Shown here: in pieces, positions 1 to 10,389 of the stretch | How positions within the stretch are numbered: the first letter of the stretch is position 1 | Layout of the letters: each line of letters starts with the position of its first letter | From: Apoda limacodes | Taxonomy: Eukaryota; Arthropoda; Insecta; Lepidoptera; Limacodidae | DNA length: 64,000 bases | Direction: 5' to 3' | Assembly (NCBI GenBank): GCA_946406115.1 | Contig: OX291561.1 | Location: 8,300,273-8,364,272 of the forward strand | Position numbers and translations under genes: made by a program | Notes under the pieces: model-generated | Database searches by the model: none | Seen by the model: only the letters and a program-made list of their open reading frames with translations | Told to the model about the DNA's origin: nothing

Positions 1-257
1 AAATATTATTACCTTGCAAATCCGCTAAAAACAATTCAGTATCACTCACGTGCAGCAGTACACCATCCACATGTGTAGGAGTGCACCCCCCTCCTTCCTT
101 ATGTGGACGAATCAAACTTCACCACAACGCTACACCACCAAATTGATAACAAAACTCGACACGTCATCTTCAGGAGACGCAAGTTAGTCGTGCGCTATAC
201 CTTTACCAAAACATTCTACTGAATTGTTTTTAGCGGATTTGAAAGGTAATAATATTT
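1..257. mobile_element. MITE with about 41-bp terminal inverted repeats
   Basis: The first 41 bases (starting AAATATTATTACC) return inverted at 217-257 with one mismatch that I can see. The centre has no reading frame. The left end coincides with the window edge, so the true termini and target duplication may lie outside. Non-autonomous DNA transposon; superfamily not assigned. Confidence 0.8.
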
Positions 258-1553
258 TATCATATTTTAGGTAATTTTAGAGTAATACTAATCCATACAT
301 GAAACTTTGAATTCTAAAAAGCGGCAAAGGAGCATATACATCACATATTTGCTTTGTTCCACACAAGGCTTAAGAAAGAAAAATCATTTAAAGGACAATG
401 TATCCGTTTTTACAATAAGATAGAACCCGCAGAAGTATTCAAATTAAATTTAAAGAGTTTATAAATTCTGTAAAATAGAAACTTGTTTAAAAAACTTACT
501 AAGTACAATAACTAGTAATATATAGTTTATTGACCTAAAAAAAAGTGATATGATATCCTATTTTTGAGAAATAAAGCATTTGTACTATAATTGCTCGCTT
601 GGCGTGTAGTTCATATCCTAACCTACAGATGGCGCTTTTGGATAAAATCCATAAAACAGTACGTAAAGTCTACGTAAGGTTTACACCGACACACCGCTTC
701 ATTGTAGCAATAATTACGGAGTTAAGTTGAGTGGCTACACCGATCTAGCGTCTAGTTAATTTATAATCATTTTCAACAGGGATGTTTAAGTTACTAAACT
801 ATATGATTTTTAATGTCAATTATAACATTTATTGCCGCCTTAATTCAAATTACAAGGAAAACTAAGAGTTATATTATGTTGATTCTTATTTTATAAAATT
901 TATATTAATATGACCAAGTGAATTTGCTAATTTCATAATTCTAAATAAATATTTGAAAATTCTATACCGACAAAAAACCGAAAAAAATCCTGATTTTTCA
1001 CGTGCGGACCCGTGCTTAGCGCCTATCGTACGTGGGACTGTGTCTCTCTATATGCTTCAGTAGTGTAATATGTCTTTGTATACTAGTCGAAACGGCACGC
1101 TTTTGCTAGGGTATGGCACAGCCCTAAAATATGATGGTGGATGACAAAAATACAAAGTAAATGGTCTTTACTCGATCGACAATAATTTCAACGAACATCT
1201 ATGATCTATCGCCTCACGAAATCGTAAATGTCGTTATAGAATTTGAGCTCTAAGTCGTATCTCTATTTGTGTTGCGTCTATTAACAAGAAAATAAACTGC
1301 ATTAAGGTTGAACTTAACGGCTATGTGATCTGCATGAAGTCAACAACTTAAATTCTTTAAACCAGTTCTACAACACCTTAAAATCTAAACACTGGCCAAG
1401 GCAAACCTTTAAACTTATAACACAAAAAAGGTAGAAAGTCTAATGTAACAGAAAAACAACAAAACATACAAGATTTAGGGATGTACAATCTTCGGATTAC
1501 ATCTTTGTTACTTTTCTCATCTCTTGTGGTGTCTTGCAGTCTCTCAGTACAGT
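258..1553. other. 3' flank of PSMA1
   Basis: AT-rich, with no convincing gene. The part next to 1554 is expected to hold the PSMA1 3' UTR, but the poly(A) site is not evident. Confidence 0.5.
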
Positions 1554-1574
1554 TTACTCTGTGTCCATTGCGAC
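1554..1574 (-). CDS. PSMA1: PSMA1 coding exon 6 (six residues and stop)
   Basis: A terminal coding exon of seven codons, VAMDTE then TAA, preceded by a good acceptor (attttatcttttcag). It joins in phase 0 to the exon 5 donor 1,929 bp upstream and gives a short acidic C-terminus as expected for this subunit. Support is the acceptor, the phase and the plausible end, not length, so confidence is lower than for the other exons. Confidence 0.8.
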   Translation of the reverse strand, partial: VAMDTE

Positions 1575-4500
1575 CTGAAAAGATAAAATTAAAGCAGTTA
1601 TATAAAACACACAATATACTTACTTGTCTTGTATTTTTTTTACATGGAATGATGCCTACCCTCTCCATGGGTGACTTGTGCCATAGCCCACATGCAGGCT
1701 CAGTGCAGATGATGTTTTTTTTTTAATAAATATTACTATTTGTGAAACAAAAATGTTTTTTTTATGCCATTAACTTAAATGTTTCTCATATCAAATTTCA
1801 AACCAAACAAAGAATCATAAGAATATTGCAAAACCGAAAAAAAAAAATTCTTAAGGTGTATCCGAACGTATTTTTTTCATACAAACTGAGTTACACCTAG
1901 TATCTTTTATTATAGACATTTTGCTATTCACAACGTGTTATTACTATAAAGCGCTATTTACTTTAGTCACAAAACGAATATTCATCTATAAAATGACTGT
2001 GAATAATTAATAAACAGAGTTTTATCGATTGCAATTAAATCTATGAAATTAACAATAACTTTAATTATTTCATAATTTCATCATTTAATATGTTTTTTGT
2101 GACATTAATATATTACAGTAAATGGTAATAACGTATTTATAGTAATTAAATGTTTATAGTTCTGGATAGTTAGTGTACCAAAGGTTGTATGGAAATAATC
2201 TAATTCAGAGTTACCTTAAGAACTAGCAATTGGGGGTACATTATTATCTCTCTGGTCTTCATATCACCACTTATTAATCGACTCGTATCGACTTATAGGA
2301 CATATATTAAGCCACCTTAGTCCAGATAGACTGGATTAGGAGCAGTGTTAACGCAATAGGCTCACCACCTGTTATGCAGGACTGTGATTTGATGACAAGA
2401 GTCTGTGGATGTCTTTATGATGTGAATGTGCACCCATCTGGGGGGATTAAAGTAAATAAGGATACTATAATTATCATTACAGATAGTGAGAAAGAAAAGT
2501 ATGAAGGATACAAATATGAATGACTAATACATCCACCTCAGTAGTCCACAATATTCTAGTGCCTGTAACTTAAGAGCGCTTAGACATTTTTGAGCATAAC
2601 ACGTTTAGGTATGCTCAGCCGGGAAATCGCTCAAACTGTCAGATAGGGCTGAACTATCCTTACAGGCGTATCTAAAGAGCGACCAGCCTAATTCGTCGGC
2701 GGCCTCTCTCCGTGAAAGCGCGACAATTTATATACAAAAAATTATTTATTTAATTTTAGGTAAACATTTAAAAATCTTTCAATTTTAGTATAATTTATAT
2801 TAGTTATTGCAATAGTAATCTACGGCCCAAAACGTTCCCACGGGAACATTTTGGCAGGTAACACCGCAGGGCATATTTACTTAATATCGTAACGGAGCAA
2901 CATTTAAATATGATTTATTATTCGGAACAGGGTAGTCGGAAGGACGGAGGATAAATTTAATATTGATCAAAATTTCAAATGAGAAAAGATTTTATCGCCG
3001 ATTAAATGGCGAGGTACCTACTATTACATCACATTGCAATGGTGCAATAAGATAATTTGATTTTTAGCATGGGTGTTAGTTAGTTGGGTGTATGTTTTCA
3101 GCCTCAACATGGGGCTATTGTATGCAAGTCACCGATTCACATGTCATTAGTTACTCATACCACTTCAGCTCTGTCCAAAAATCCAGGTGTCTGACATCAT
3201 TCGGTGCTTCTCTCGTGGTTTTGTAGATTGTTAAAGAGCTTTACCCGTCGGGCTTTAAGATAGTAAGATCATCTGAGTAGATGTCTCCTCAGCTACCATG
3301 CAGCCCCTACACAACGAATTGTCAATAACGCCGATATTGAAGAAATATTTGTTTAGTGGGCAGTGACACGGGAGTATAGCATAATCTCCAATTAATCAAG
3401 AAATTCTCGCACAGAGATGAACGAATTCTACAAGTGGACAAAAGATGTTAATGTGAATTAAAAAGTCTTTAAGGGCTGATTTTTGGTTGGTTTTATCACT
3501 CACCGTTGGTTGAGGATCCCTGGGTTCGTCCCCCGGGGCAGGCCCGTCCGAAGGTCCCGCATCTCCAGTAGCGCTGGCGGTACCACCTCGCCTCTCTTCA
3601 CCTTCCACCAGACCAAGGAACCGAGATAACTCCGCTTCGTCACACACGCGGAGAGGAGTTTTAGGACCCACCAATGCTATTGATACATTCTGAAAATTAA
3701 ATTTCAAATCAATGTAGTGCCAAGTAAGATTAAATAAAATTATATTTATTATTTAATGAATAAAATAAATATAAATATAAAGGTATAACACAGTCAAAGT
3801 GATAAATTAGTTCTGTACGGTCCGTACGGTCTAATTTCATGTATAAAAAAATTTGTTAGCAAACGGTTTAACTGTTTTATAGATACTTGAGAGGCATTGT
3901 AATTGAGAGAAAGGAGCTGGAGTTCCAATTTCCAATCTTTTTCTCTTAGTGTCTTTGTCATGTTAGTAGTTCTGTATTTTATATAACATTTTACATAGCA
4001 TTTTGTATTTTGTTTCTATAAATAGAATATAATTTATATTATTATTGAAAACGTTTATATAATAAAAATATAAATTATATTTTTAGAACTTTACTCATGA
4101 ACATTATTGCGGTAAACAGGGTCTGCAATTAAGTTGAAACTCTCGTATCTCACGCACTATGCTATGAATTTATTATGAATATATACAATTACAAGTTAGT
4201 ATAATTACAATTCTATCTACACTTACTTTCGTGTTTAGATCAACTTCATTAGGCAGTGTATCTCTTAATGCCCTAAGACCATGGGCCACCAGCTCATTTA
4301 GGTCACAATCCATGAAGGTTGTGAGGTGTTTCTCAAGGTAGGTTCTGGCTGATTGAGATCTGGCACCAATAGCCATTGCACGGCAGTCGAAGAAGTTGGC
4401 TGAAGGACATGTCTGGTAGATATGAGGTCCTTGGTCCTAGAACAGGTACAGAGAAATTGTGAATAATTGACAAAAATTATAAATTGAAAAAGGGGACATA

Positions 4501-7500
4501 TCATTATGACATGTTTAACTTCAAAAAAGGCCTCCTCCTTTTCTCAATACGGATGTTTATATTCGGGCATAACTCCGTCATATATAGACGGATTTGCAAA
4601 ATTCTTTTAAGGGTACCATACCTCAAAACGAAAAAAGGAATCCCTTTATTGTTTGTCCGTCTGTCAGTCAAGACCCTTTTTCTCGGAAACGCGTGAAGGT
4701 ATCAAGTTGAAATTAATATCAATACCATGGTCCTTGAAGCTGTAAAAAAAACCAAGCTTCTAAGTCAACGCAATAAAAAATACGGCCATTTTTGTCGCAT
4801 TTTTGGGCATTCAGAAATAAATCAAAACCGGGTACTTTTGACACGAAGCAAGGTCACAAATAACAAATATAGGGAAAAATCCGATATTTGTTAATTTATC
4901 ATAACATATTTAAAAAAAAGTTTGTCTGTCTGTCAAGACCCTTTTCCTCATGAACGCATAGAGGTATCAAGTTAAAATTAATATCAAATACTAAAGTCTA
5001 AAGTCACTTAAACTTTTATTAAAATTAAGCTTCTAAGTCAATGCAATAAAAAATATATACAAAATACGGTTATTTTTGTTGCATATTGTGACATAAAAAA
5101 ATTTAAACCTACAGGGTACTTCCTGTTGACTTAGAATCATGAAATTTGGCAAGAAGCAATGCCATGTGCCACTGTCACGTTTTTGAGAGAGAAAAATTCT
5201 GAGAGTCTTTGGATGGATATAAAGAGATATATTATTAGAAATATTCTTTTTAAAGAAAAGTGAAATAAATCTCCAGTGTAATCACCGCGTGGCAGTGGAC
5301 TCATAGTTTTGTAAAATAATTATTGTATCACAATACCAGGAACCTGCAGGTACAATTTTACTAATCTCTTAACACTGAATTTATATTATTTAAAAGGTTG
5401 TGATACCCTGCTCATGTGCTAAAACCATCCAAGAGGACCCTTTCATCAAAACTGTGGTTTCCATTTTCCTCATTCTACGGAGCCTAGGTTGACCAGAAGA
5501 TAATAGTGAGAACGTGTTACAGAAGAGTTAGGTTTTGTATTGGATTTTTATATTATTTTACTATCTACCATTTAGGCATAAATCATTAAAATTACAGTGC
5601 AAGTTTTGCATACATTTATTGTTTAATTTACCATACCTGAGATAAATAAAGGTCTCATAAGAAAAGGGTGGTTAGAGATATACATTAACACATAGTACAC
5701 AACAAGCAGTAGGTCAACTGTTACAGCTTGTAACTTTCGTCCGATAGTATTGTCACAAATGTGATAGTCAGTGAGATTCTTGCTTGATAGAGCACAAACC
5801 AGATTCAAAACAACTTTATATACCATTTTGTTGGAAATCAAACCCAAACTAACTTTGACCTGGCAGTTCAACACACTACAACAGAGCCACTGTCTGGTAG
5901 GAAATTTAAATGTTAAGTGAATTGTGTGTTCATTTTAGCATAAAAGTTCCCATGTTTGATTCTTTCTACACTTTCAATAACATCTATCATTTGTGTAGCT
6001 TTGATATGTAACTAACAAAATTATTAGTTGCAAAATGAACAGTTGTCACATACACACTACTAAATATAATGAATATGTATAGGCAGTTTGACAGTTCAAA
6101 ACAGTTGTTAATAACAGAAATATCTTACATCATATCCAGCAACTAGTAATCCAACGCCTAGAGGCCTCTTGTCGTACCTCTGGGTACATATTTGCATTTT
6201 GTTACCAACAAGGCCAATTAGCCGTCCAACAGGCATTGGTGCATCGTGGGAATATCGATAGTTCAAACACTCTGTGCGCATATAGCGGCTGAAATTTAAA
6301 GAGAAATATTTTAAATTAATAATGTAGAAAACAAGATCTTATGTACCTGCACTGGTGTACCAGCAGTTGGCACTTATGTATGTACCAGCAATTGGCACTT
6401 ATGTACTGGCAGTTGGCACTTATGTACCGGCAGTTGGCACTTACTTACCAGCAGTTGGCAATTATGTACCGACAGATGGCACTTTTAAACAATATTTTGA
6501 ATATTGTATGTACTGTATTCTTTATTGCACACAAACAATAAAATTTAAAGTACCTAAGGTAGTCTTATAGCTATAGGTGATTTTTGCATACCAAAACTGA
6601 TTTACAAAGAACATTAAATGTAGTTAGTTAAATAACCCAACTAGCAAAAATGCGATAAAAGAAAATCTTATAACATAAAAGAGTGATATCAAAGTCATAT
6701 AGAAGTAACGCTTGTGACTGCTGGTTATATATATGAATGTATTTCTTAAAGCGTTTTAGCTGTATAAGGCTTTACAGCAAAATTGTGACATTAACCTATC
6801 ACATAAACGTTTACTCTACCTCTTTGTATAACGCCTATAGCCTTGTTGTAAATAGGCCCTCACAATAGTCGTTATCAAGCTACTATGTTGTATATAAGGC
6901 TTTCATGGTACCATTATGAAGCGAAGCCATACTATTATGGCTCCTAAATAACTAATATAACACTGGTGTTTAAAAAGTCACTATCACTGCTAAACCGTGA
7001 TACAGCAGATCCCATTATAATGAATTTACAACAAAGTTGCGTAAAAGCTGCTCTCATTAACAACTGCTCTAAAATCATCCTAATTAGACCTTAATTAACA
7101 CTCAAAAGTTGTAAAAACGTATTTACAAGGCTTAGATATCACTAGTTACATAATAGCTTTGTTATTTTCTATTTAGCACTAAAAAGTCACATATACTTCA
7201 CTGTGCTATCTCTTACAGGCAACCTTAGGGTACAAGTAATAGAAATAGAATAGAAGATAAATAGGTGTCACAGGAGGAGAAAAGTTACAAGAGGAAAAAA
7301 AAAATTCTAAATACTTATATAATTGTTTAAAACAAATACATAAAAATTCTTACATAAATATACGAGAATATAAATAAATTTGTACAGTATATCTCACTAA
7401 TCTGGCACTGTTAACAACCAGAGGGTGCTGGATTATTGGAATGTTCGGATTACTGGATTATAGTGAAAAAGTCATAGGTAATGAAGAGTATAAAACATAT

Positions 7501-9542
7501 ACGAAAGCGAAAACAAATACGTAAGCATGTGCATGTGATAAGTTTTGAGGTTAAGCTGCAGTCGACGATGCAGGGATCAGAATGCACAGGTGTAGAGGGG
7601 CGAGAGGGGTCTGGGCGGAGGGTGCCGGATTATTGGACGTGCCGATCTATCGAAGTGCCGGATTAGTGAGATTATATTGTACATATATATAAACCTGACT
7701 CAGATTTTTTTTGCAAATCTTGTAAACATAACCTAACTTTGCTTAATGTTTACTTTTTCTGGTAATTTTATCATAAAAGATTTAAAAAACTTACATGATT
7801 ACCCTTATTGTCACATTCTTTAACTGATTTTCAAATTGCAACACTGATTAAAACTAAAATCTACAAAATTCGAAATCTACAATGAGAAATATTATACATA
7901 TTTATGTATATGTTGCACTGACTAACAAAGCGAAAGATGTGGGTCAAGGTAATTTTTGTTTACCCGAATTGCAGATAGATTTCGAGTCCTGTTTACATAC
8001 ATACACGCCTATATTACATTATTGTAAGAATATTCTATATAATATAATTATGTAATGCGTGGATGTTACAGATAGTTTCTTTAATTTATTATTAAGGGCA
8101 ACATTGTTTAAACGTTGGAAACACTTATTAGTATGTTTAAGTCCGTTGTTGTTACACTCATACCTAGAAAGACCAATAGAAAGATCACCAAAACATGGTG
8201 CGTGGGGTGCTACAGGAATAAGAAAGAATGGAATCATTAGTGACTCTTTGTTGTTGTAAAAATTTCAATGGGACATTGCTGTATTAATTTTTTTTTATAA
8301 CTTGTACATACTTCCTATAAATCAAATTTCTAACTCACGTCCAGCTGGAAACTTAGTTATGTTCATGCGAATGTATTACAATGTAATGCACAGAGAATCA
8401 ATGTGTTAACACTAGACTTTTTTAATAATATTTATTTTAATTTAATTATTTATTTATAAACTGAATATATAACTAGATATTCTGTAAATATTTCAAGCGT
8501 CTACCTGTTGCCGTTGTCAATATCAAGCAAAAATTAGCAAAAAAAATCACATTTGTTGTATTGCCCCCTTAAATAATTATTTTATTCTGTTTTTTAGTAT
8601 TTGTTGTTATAGCGGCAACAGAAATAAATCTTCTGTAACATTTTCAACTGTCTATCACAGGTCATGAGATACAGCCTGGTGACAAAAGGACAGACAGACG
8701 GACAGCAGGGTCTTAGGGTTCTTAATAGGGTCCCGTTTTTTTCCCTTGGGTACAGAACCCTAAAAAATGAAATGTTTGTTTTCAATAAAGCAAAAAGCAG
8801 TAAGTACCAGGAACAAAGAAAATTATTACCTTGGAAACTACTAAAATCGCTGAACGATTTATATAATATATATAATAGGGATGTTTTAGATAGGGCTTGG
8901 TGTCGGGGATCTGAATATTCTTTTTTTTGACACTATTTGGGCCATTGAGTATAATAATCTAAAGCCATATTATACTATTGATAAAGCAAAATATGATGGT
9001 GTTGCCAGATATGTAAAGCTATTTATTACCTCAACATTCGAGCATCAGCAGTCAGTCCAGAAATGGAAATTCCAATATGATCGTCAATAGTTATAATCTT
9101 TTTTTGATGTGCTGAGAGCTCACTTACAGCCCTCTTCAATGCTATCAATAGTGCATATTGTTTGTTTTTCAAGGCAACAGTAGCAGATCCCAATTTCACT
9201 GCTTCCATGGCATATTCCACCTGATGAAGCCGACCTTGAGGGCTCCATACCGTGACGTCGCTGTCATACTGGTTTCTAAACTGCAAATGCAAAACCATTT
9301 TGAGGTTATGTTACAGATTTGATCCATTTACTGGAAGAAAGCTCATAAGCTGATTAAATCTATAGCCTTGGTAACTAATAGGGGCGAAAAGGAATAAATA
9401 TTGTAATAAGAATAGAAAATGTAAAAATATATTAGAAAGAAAAATTTAAAACTAACATGACACAGCAAATATGAACTGAAATGTAAGTATAACAAAATTG
9501 CAGATACAAATCATTTTGAGCATTACAGAAATATCTTACCAT
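1554..9542 (-). CDS. PSMA1 (Prosalpha6): Proteasome subunit alpha type-1, six coding exons
   Basis: Alpha1 subunit of the 20S proteasome, a structural outer-ring protein that helps form the gate; alpha subunits carry no catalytic threonine. Coding exons on the minus strand are 9542-9540, 9280-9030, 6288-6129, 4436-4227, 3689-3504 and 1574-1554, all bounded by GT/AG. They join to 276 residues (human PSMA1 263, as I recall it). Visible landmarks are the alpha-type N-terminal signature FRNQYD...WSPQGR...QVEYAMEA (residues 2-28), [14 protein letters not shown] before residue 82, MRTECLNYR in exon 3, [10 protein letters not shown] at the end of exon 3, and [16 protein letters not shown] in exon 4. 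The tail after about residue 220 is acidic and rich in Gly, Pro and Asp, as is usual for this subunit. No frameshift or stop interrupts the joined frame, so it appears functional. I saw no convincing AATAAA in the 500 bases after the stop. Identification rests on recalled family sequence, not on a search. Confidence 0.96.
1575..3503 (-). other. PSMA1 intron 5
   Basis: A 1.9-kb intron. The stretch about 2290-2730 is less AT-rich. Its motif 'agtccagatagactggattaggagcagt' type sequence is loosely repeated near 30985-31020, suggesting an old interspersed repeat. I recognise nothing else. Confidence 0.5.
3504..3689 (-). CDS. PSMA1: PSMA1 coding exon 5
   Basis: Encodes residues 209-270, [15 protein letters not shown] through a Gly/Pro/Asp-rich acidic tail to PRDPQPT. 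The acceptor is ttaattttcag and the donor is ACG|GTGAGTG at 3503, a strong consensus. Without splicing, translation would run on to a stop near 3396 and add about 36 unrelated residues; the matching exon 6 makes splicing the better model. Confidence 0.93.
4227..4436 (-). CDS. PSMA1: PSMA1 coding exon 4
   Basis: Exactly 70 codons (residues 139-208) in phase 0 at both ends. The acceptor is ctgttctag before GACCAAGGACC, and the donor is AAA|GTAAGTG. It encodes [20 protein letters not shown], then the conserved [14 protein letters not shown] and [18 protein letters not shown] segments. Confidence 0.96.
4506..5240 (+). repeat. Repeat family C, two partial copies in PSMA1 intron 3
   Basis: The segment 4640-4800 (ttgtccgtctgtcagtcaag, then tatcaagttgaaattaatatc, then aagcttctaagtcaa) recurs diverged at 4915-5075. 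The same order appears inverted at about 54780-55000. Non-coding interspersed repeat; class unknown. Confidence 0.7.
6129..6288 (-). CDS. PSMA1: PSMA1 coding exon 3
   Basis: A 160-bp exon that completes the Ser85 codon (AG+C) and encodes residues 86-138, from [11 protein letters not shown] to [10 protein letters not shown]. The acceptor is aaatttcag and the donor is GAT|GTAAGATA. It is too short and too split to show as an open frame of its own; I found it by translating the reverse strand between exons 2 and 4. Confidence 0.94.
6340..6483 (+). repeat. 21-bp minisatellite in PSMA1 intron 2
   Basis: About six head-to-tail units of tatgtaccggcagttggcact with point differences. Twenty-one bases keep the reading frame, so two short repetitive open frames appear here; they are not genes. 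It lies just upstream of exon 3. Confidence 0.85.
7385..7679. mobile_element. pogo/Tigger-like MITE in PSMA1 intron 2
   Basis: A 295-bp element flanked by TA on both sides (7383-7384 and 7680-7681). The left end CAGTATATCTCACTAATCTG pairs with a right end that reads CAATATAATCTCACTAATCC on the reverse strand. Ends starting CA(G/A)T and a TA target fit Tc1/mariner-type (pogo) transposition. Variants of 'gtgccggattattgg' repeat inside. There is no transposase frame. Confidence 0.75.
8430..8766 (+). repeat. Repeat family A copy A1 (5'-truncated, long form)
   Basis: Ends in tacagaaccctaaaa and contains catgagatacagcctggtga and the acagacggacagc tract shared by copies at 23.8, 43.1 and 48.0 kb. 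It has the extra internal block with 'atttcaagcgtct' also seen in A2. It lies in PSMA1 intron 2. Confidence 0.85.
9030..9280 (-). CDS. PSMA1: PSMA1 coding exon 2
   Basis: Encodes residues 2-84 plus two bases of the codon for Ser85. The acceptor is ttttgcatttgcag before TTTAGAAACC, and the donor is AG|GTAATAA at 9029. It carries the alpha-type signature and the start of the proteasome fold. Intron 1 is 259 bp; intron 2, downstream, is 2,741 bp. Confidence 0.96.
9540..9542 (-). CDS. PSMA1: PSMA1 coding exon 1 (start codon only)
   Basis: The initiator ATG is the last three bases of exon 1 and is followed directly by the donor GTAAGATA at 9539. Human PSMA1 also begins Met-Phe-Arg-Asn-Gln, and exon 2 starts exactly at the Phe codon, so this ATG is needed. 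The in-frame ATG at 9298-9296 lies in the intron before the acceptor and is not the start. The 5' UTR runs upstream from 9543; its cap site cannot be placed. Confidence 0.85.
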
Positions 9543-10389
9543 GATTATTTCAAAATGGTTTTAAATATCTTTAATGCAATTCCAATATAAGCTAAAAACT
9601 TAAAGACCGACTCCGGTAGATGATGAGTAAATAAAAAGTTGAGATTTTTTTGCTTTTTTTTGCTTCTTTTGAAGCTATAGACAAAAGTATTACACCATAC
9701 AGCCTTGTTACCATATCTCAGCAATTGTCCTGAGATCTAAGAATTTTTACAATCTTCTCAGGATTACGGCCGGATTTTTGAAATCTTTGGATTTTTAGAA
9801 CTTTAAATAAAATTTTTAGACATTTTTGTTAAAAAGTTTCAAAAACAAAATAATTATTATTTATAATTATATACACGTACAGAATACACGGAAAAAAAAT
9901 ACTACTTAATCAGTTTTATGCTGCAGTGCGAGAACAGGCCTATTTTGTTGGATGACCGCTATCGACCTGTCACTGCCTATTGCAGATATGCGAGCGTTGA
10001 GCTACTAGTGCTCGGTGCTACTGTGCTTCTGATATCATTAAATCCCACTGTCCTACTGCAAGTTTTAAACTGAAAAAAAAACCTTTATATTTTTTTTTTA
10101 ACAGGAAGTTACTATATTTGTTTATGGATATCTCTAAAACAGTACAAAAAAAAAATAACTACCGACCCATTTTTCTATTTTTTATCAATAACTCCTTATT
10201 TACCTACTTGTAGTGGAAATATAATAAATTACGTACAATGTAAATTGTACGAGTATAAAGCCTTAAAGTTACTGTATTAGATTTTCCATAACTTACATGA
10301 GATAATTTAATTTAATAGATTAAAAAAAGTAGCTACTGACATAAAAATAGTAGATAATAAAAGTCTTCGCCTACTAGGGTGCTTCATCG
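9543..10389. other. Upstream flank of PSMA1
   Basis: The promoter and 5' UTR of PSMA1 should lie here, to the right of 9542 on the minus strand. It is AT-rich with poly(A) and poly(T) runs. I see no clear TATA box or initiator that would fix the start site. Confidence 0.4.

Noticed and set aside
1378..1668. 96-residue open frame on the minus strand
   Set aside because: It covers PSMA1 exon 6 and its acceptor in another frame and has no family features.
6341..6570. Two overlapping Tyr/Gln/Leu- or Val/Gly-rich repeat peptides
   Set aside because: They are frames of a 21-bp tandem repeat inside a PSMA1 intron.
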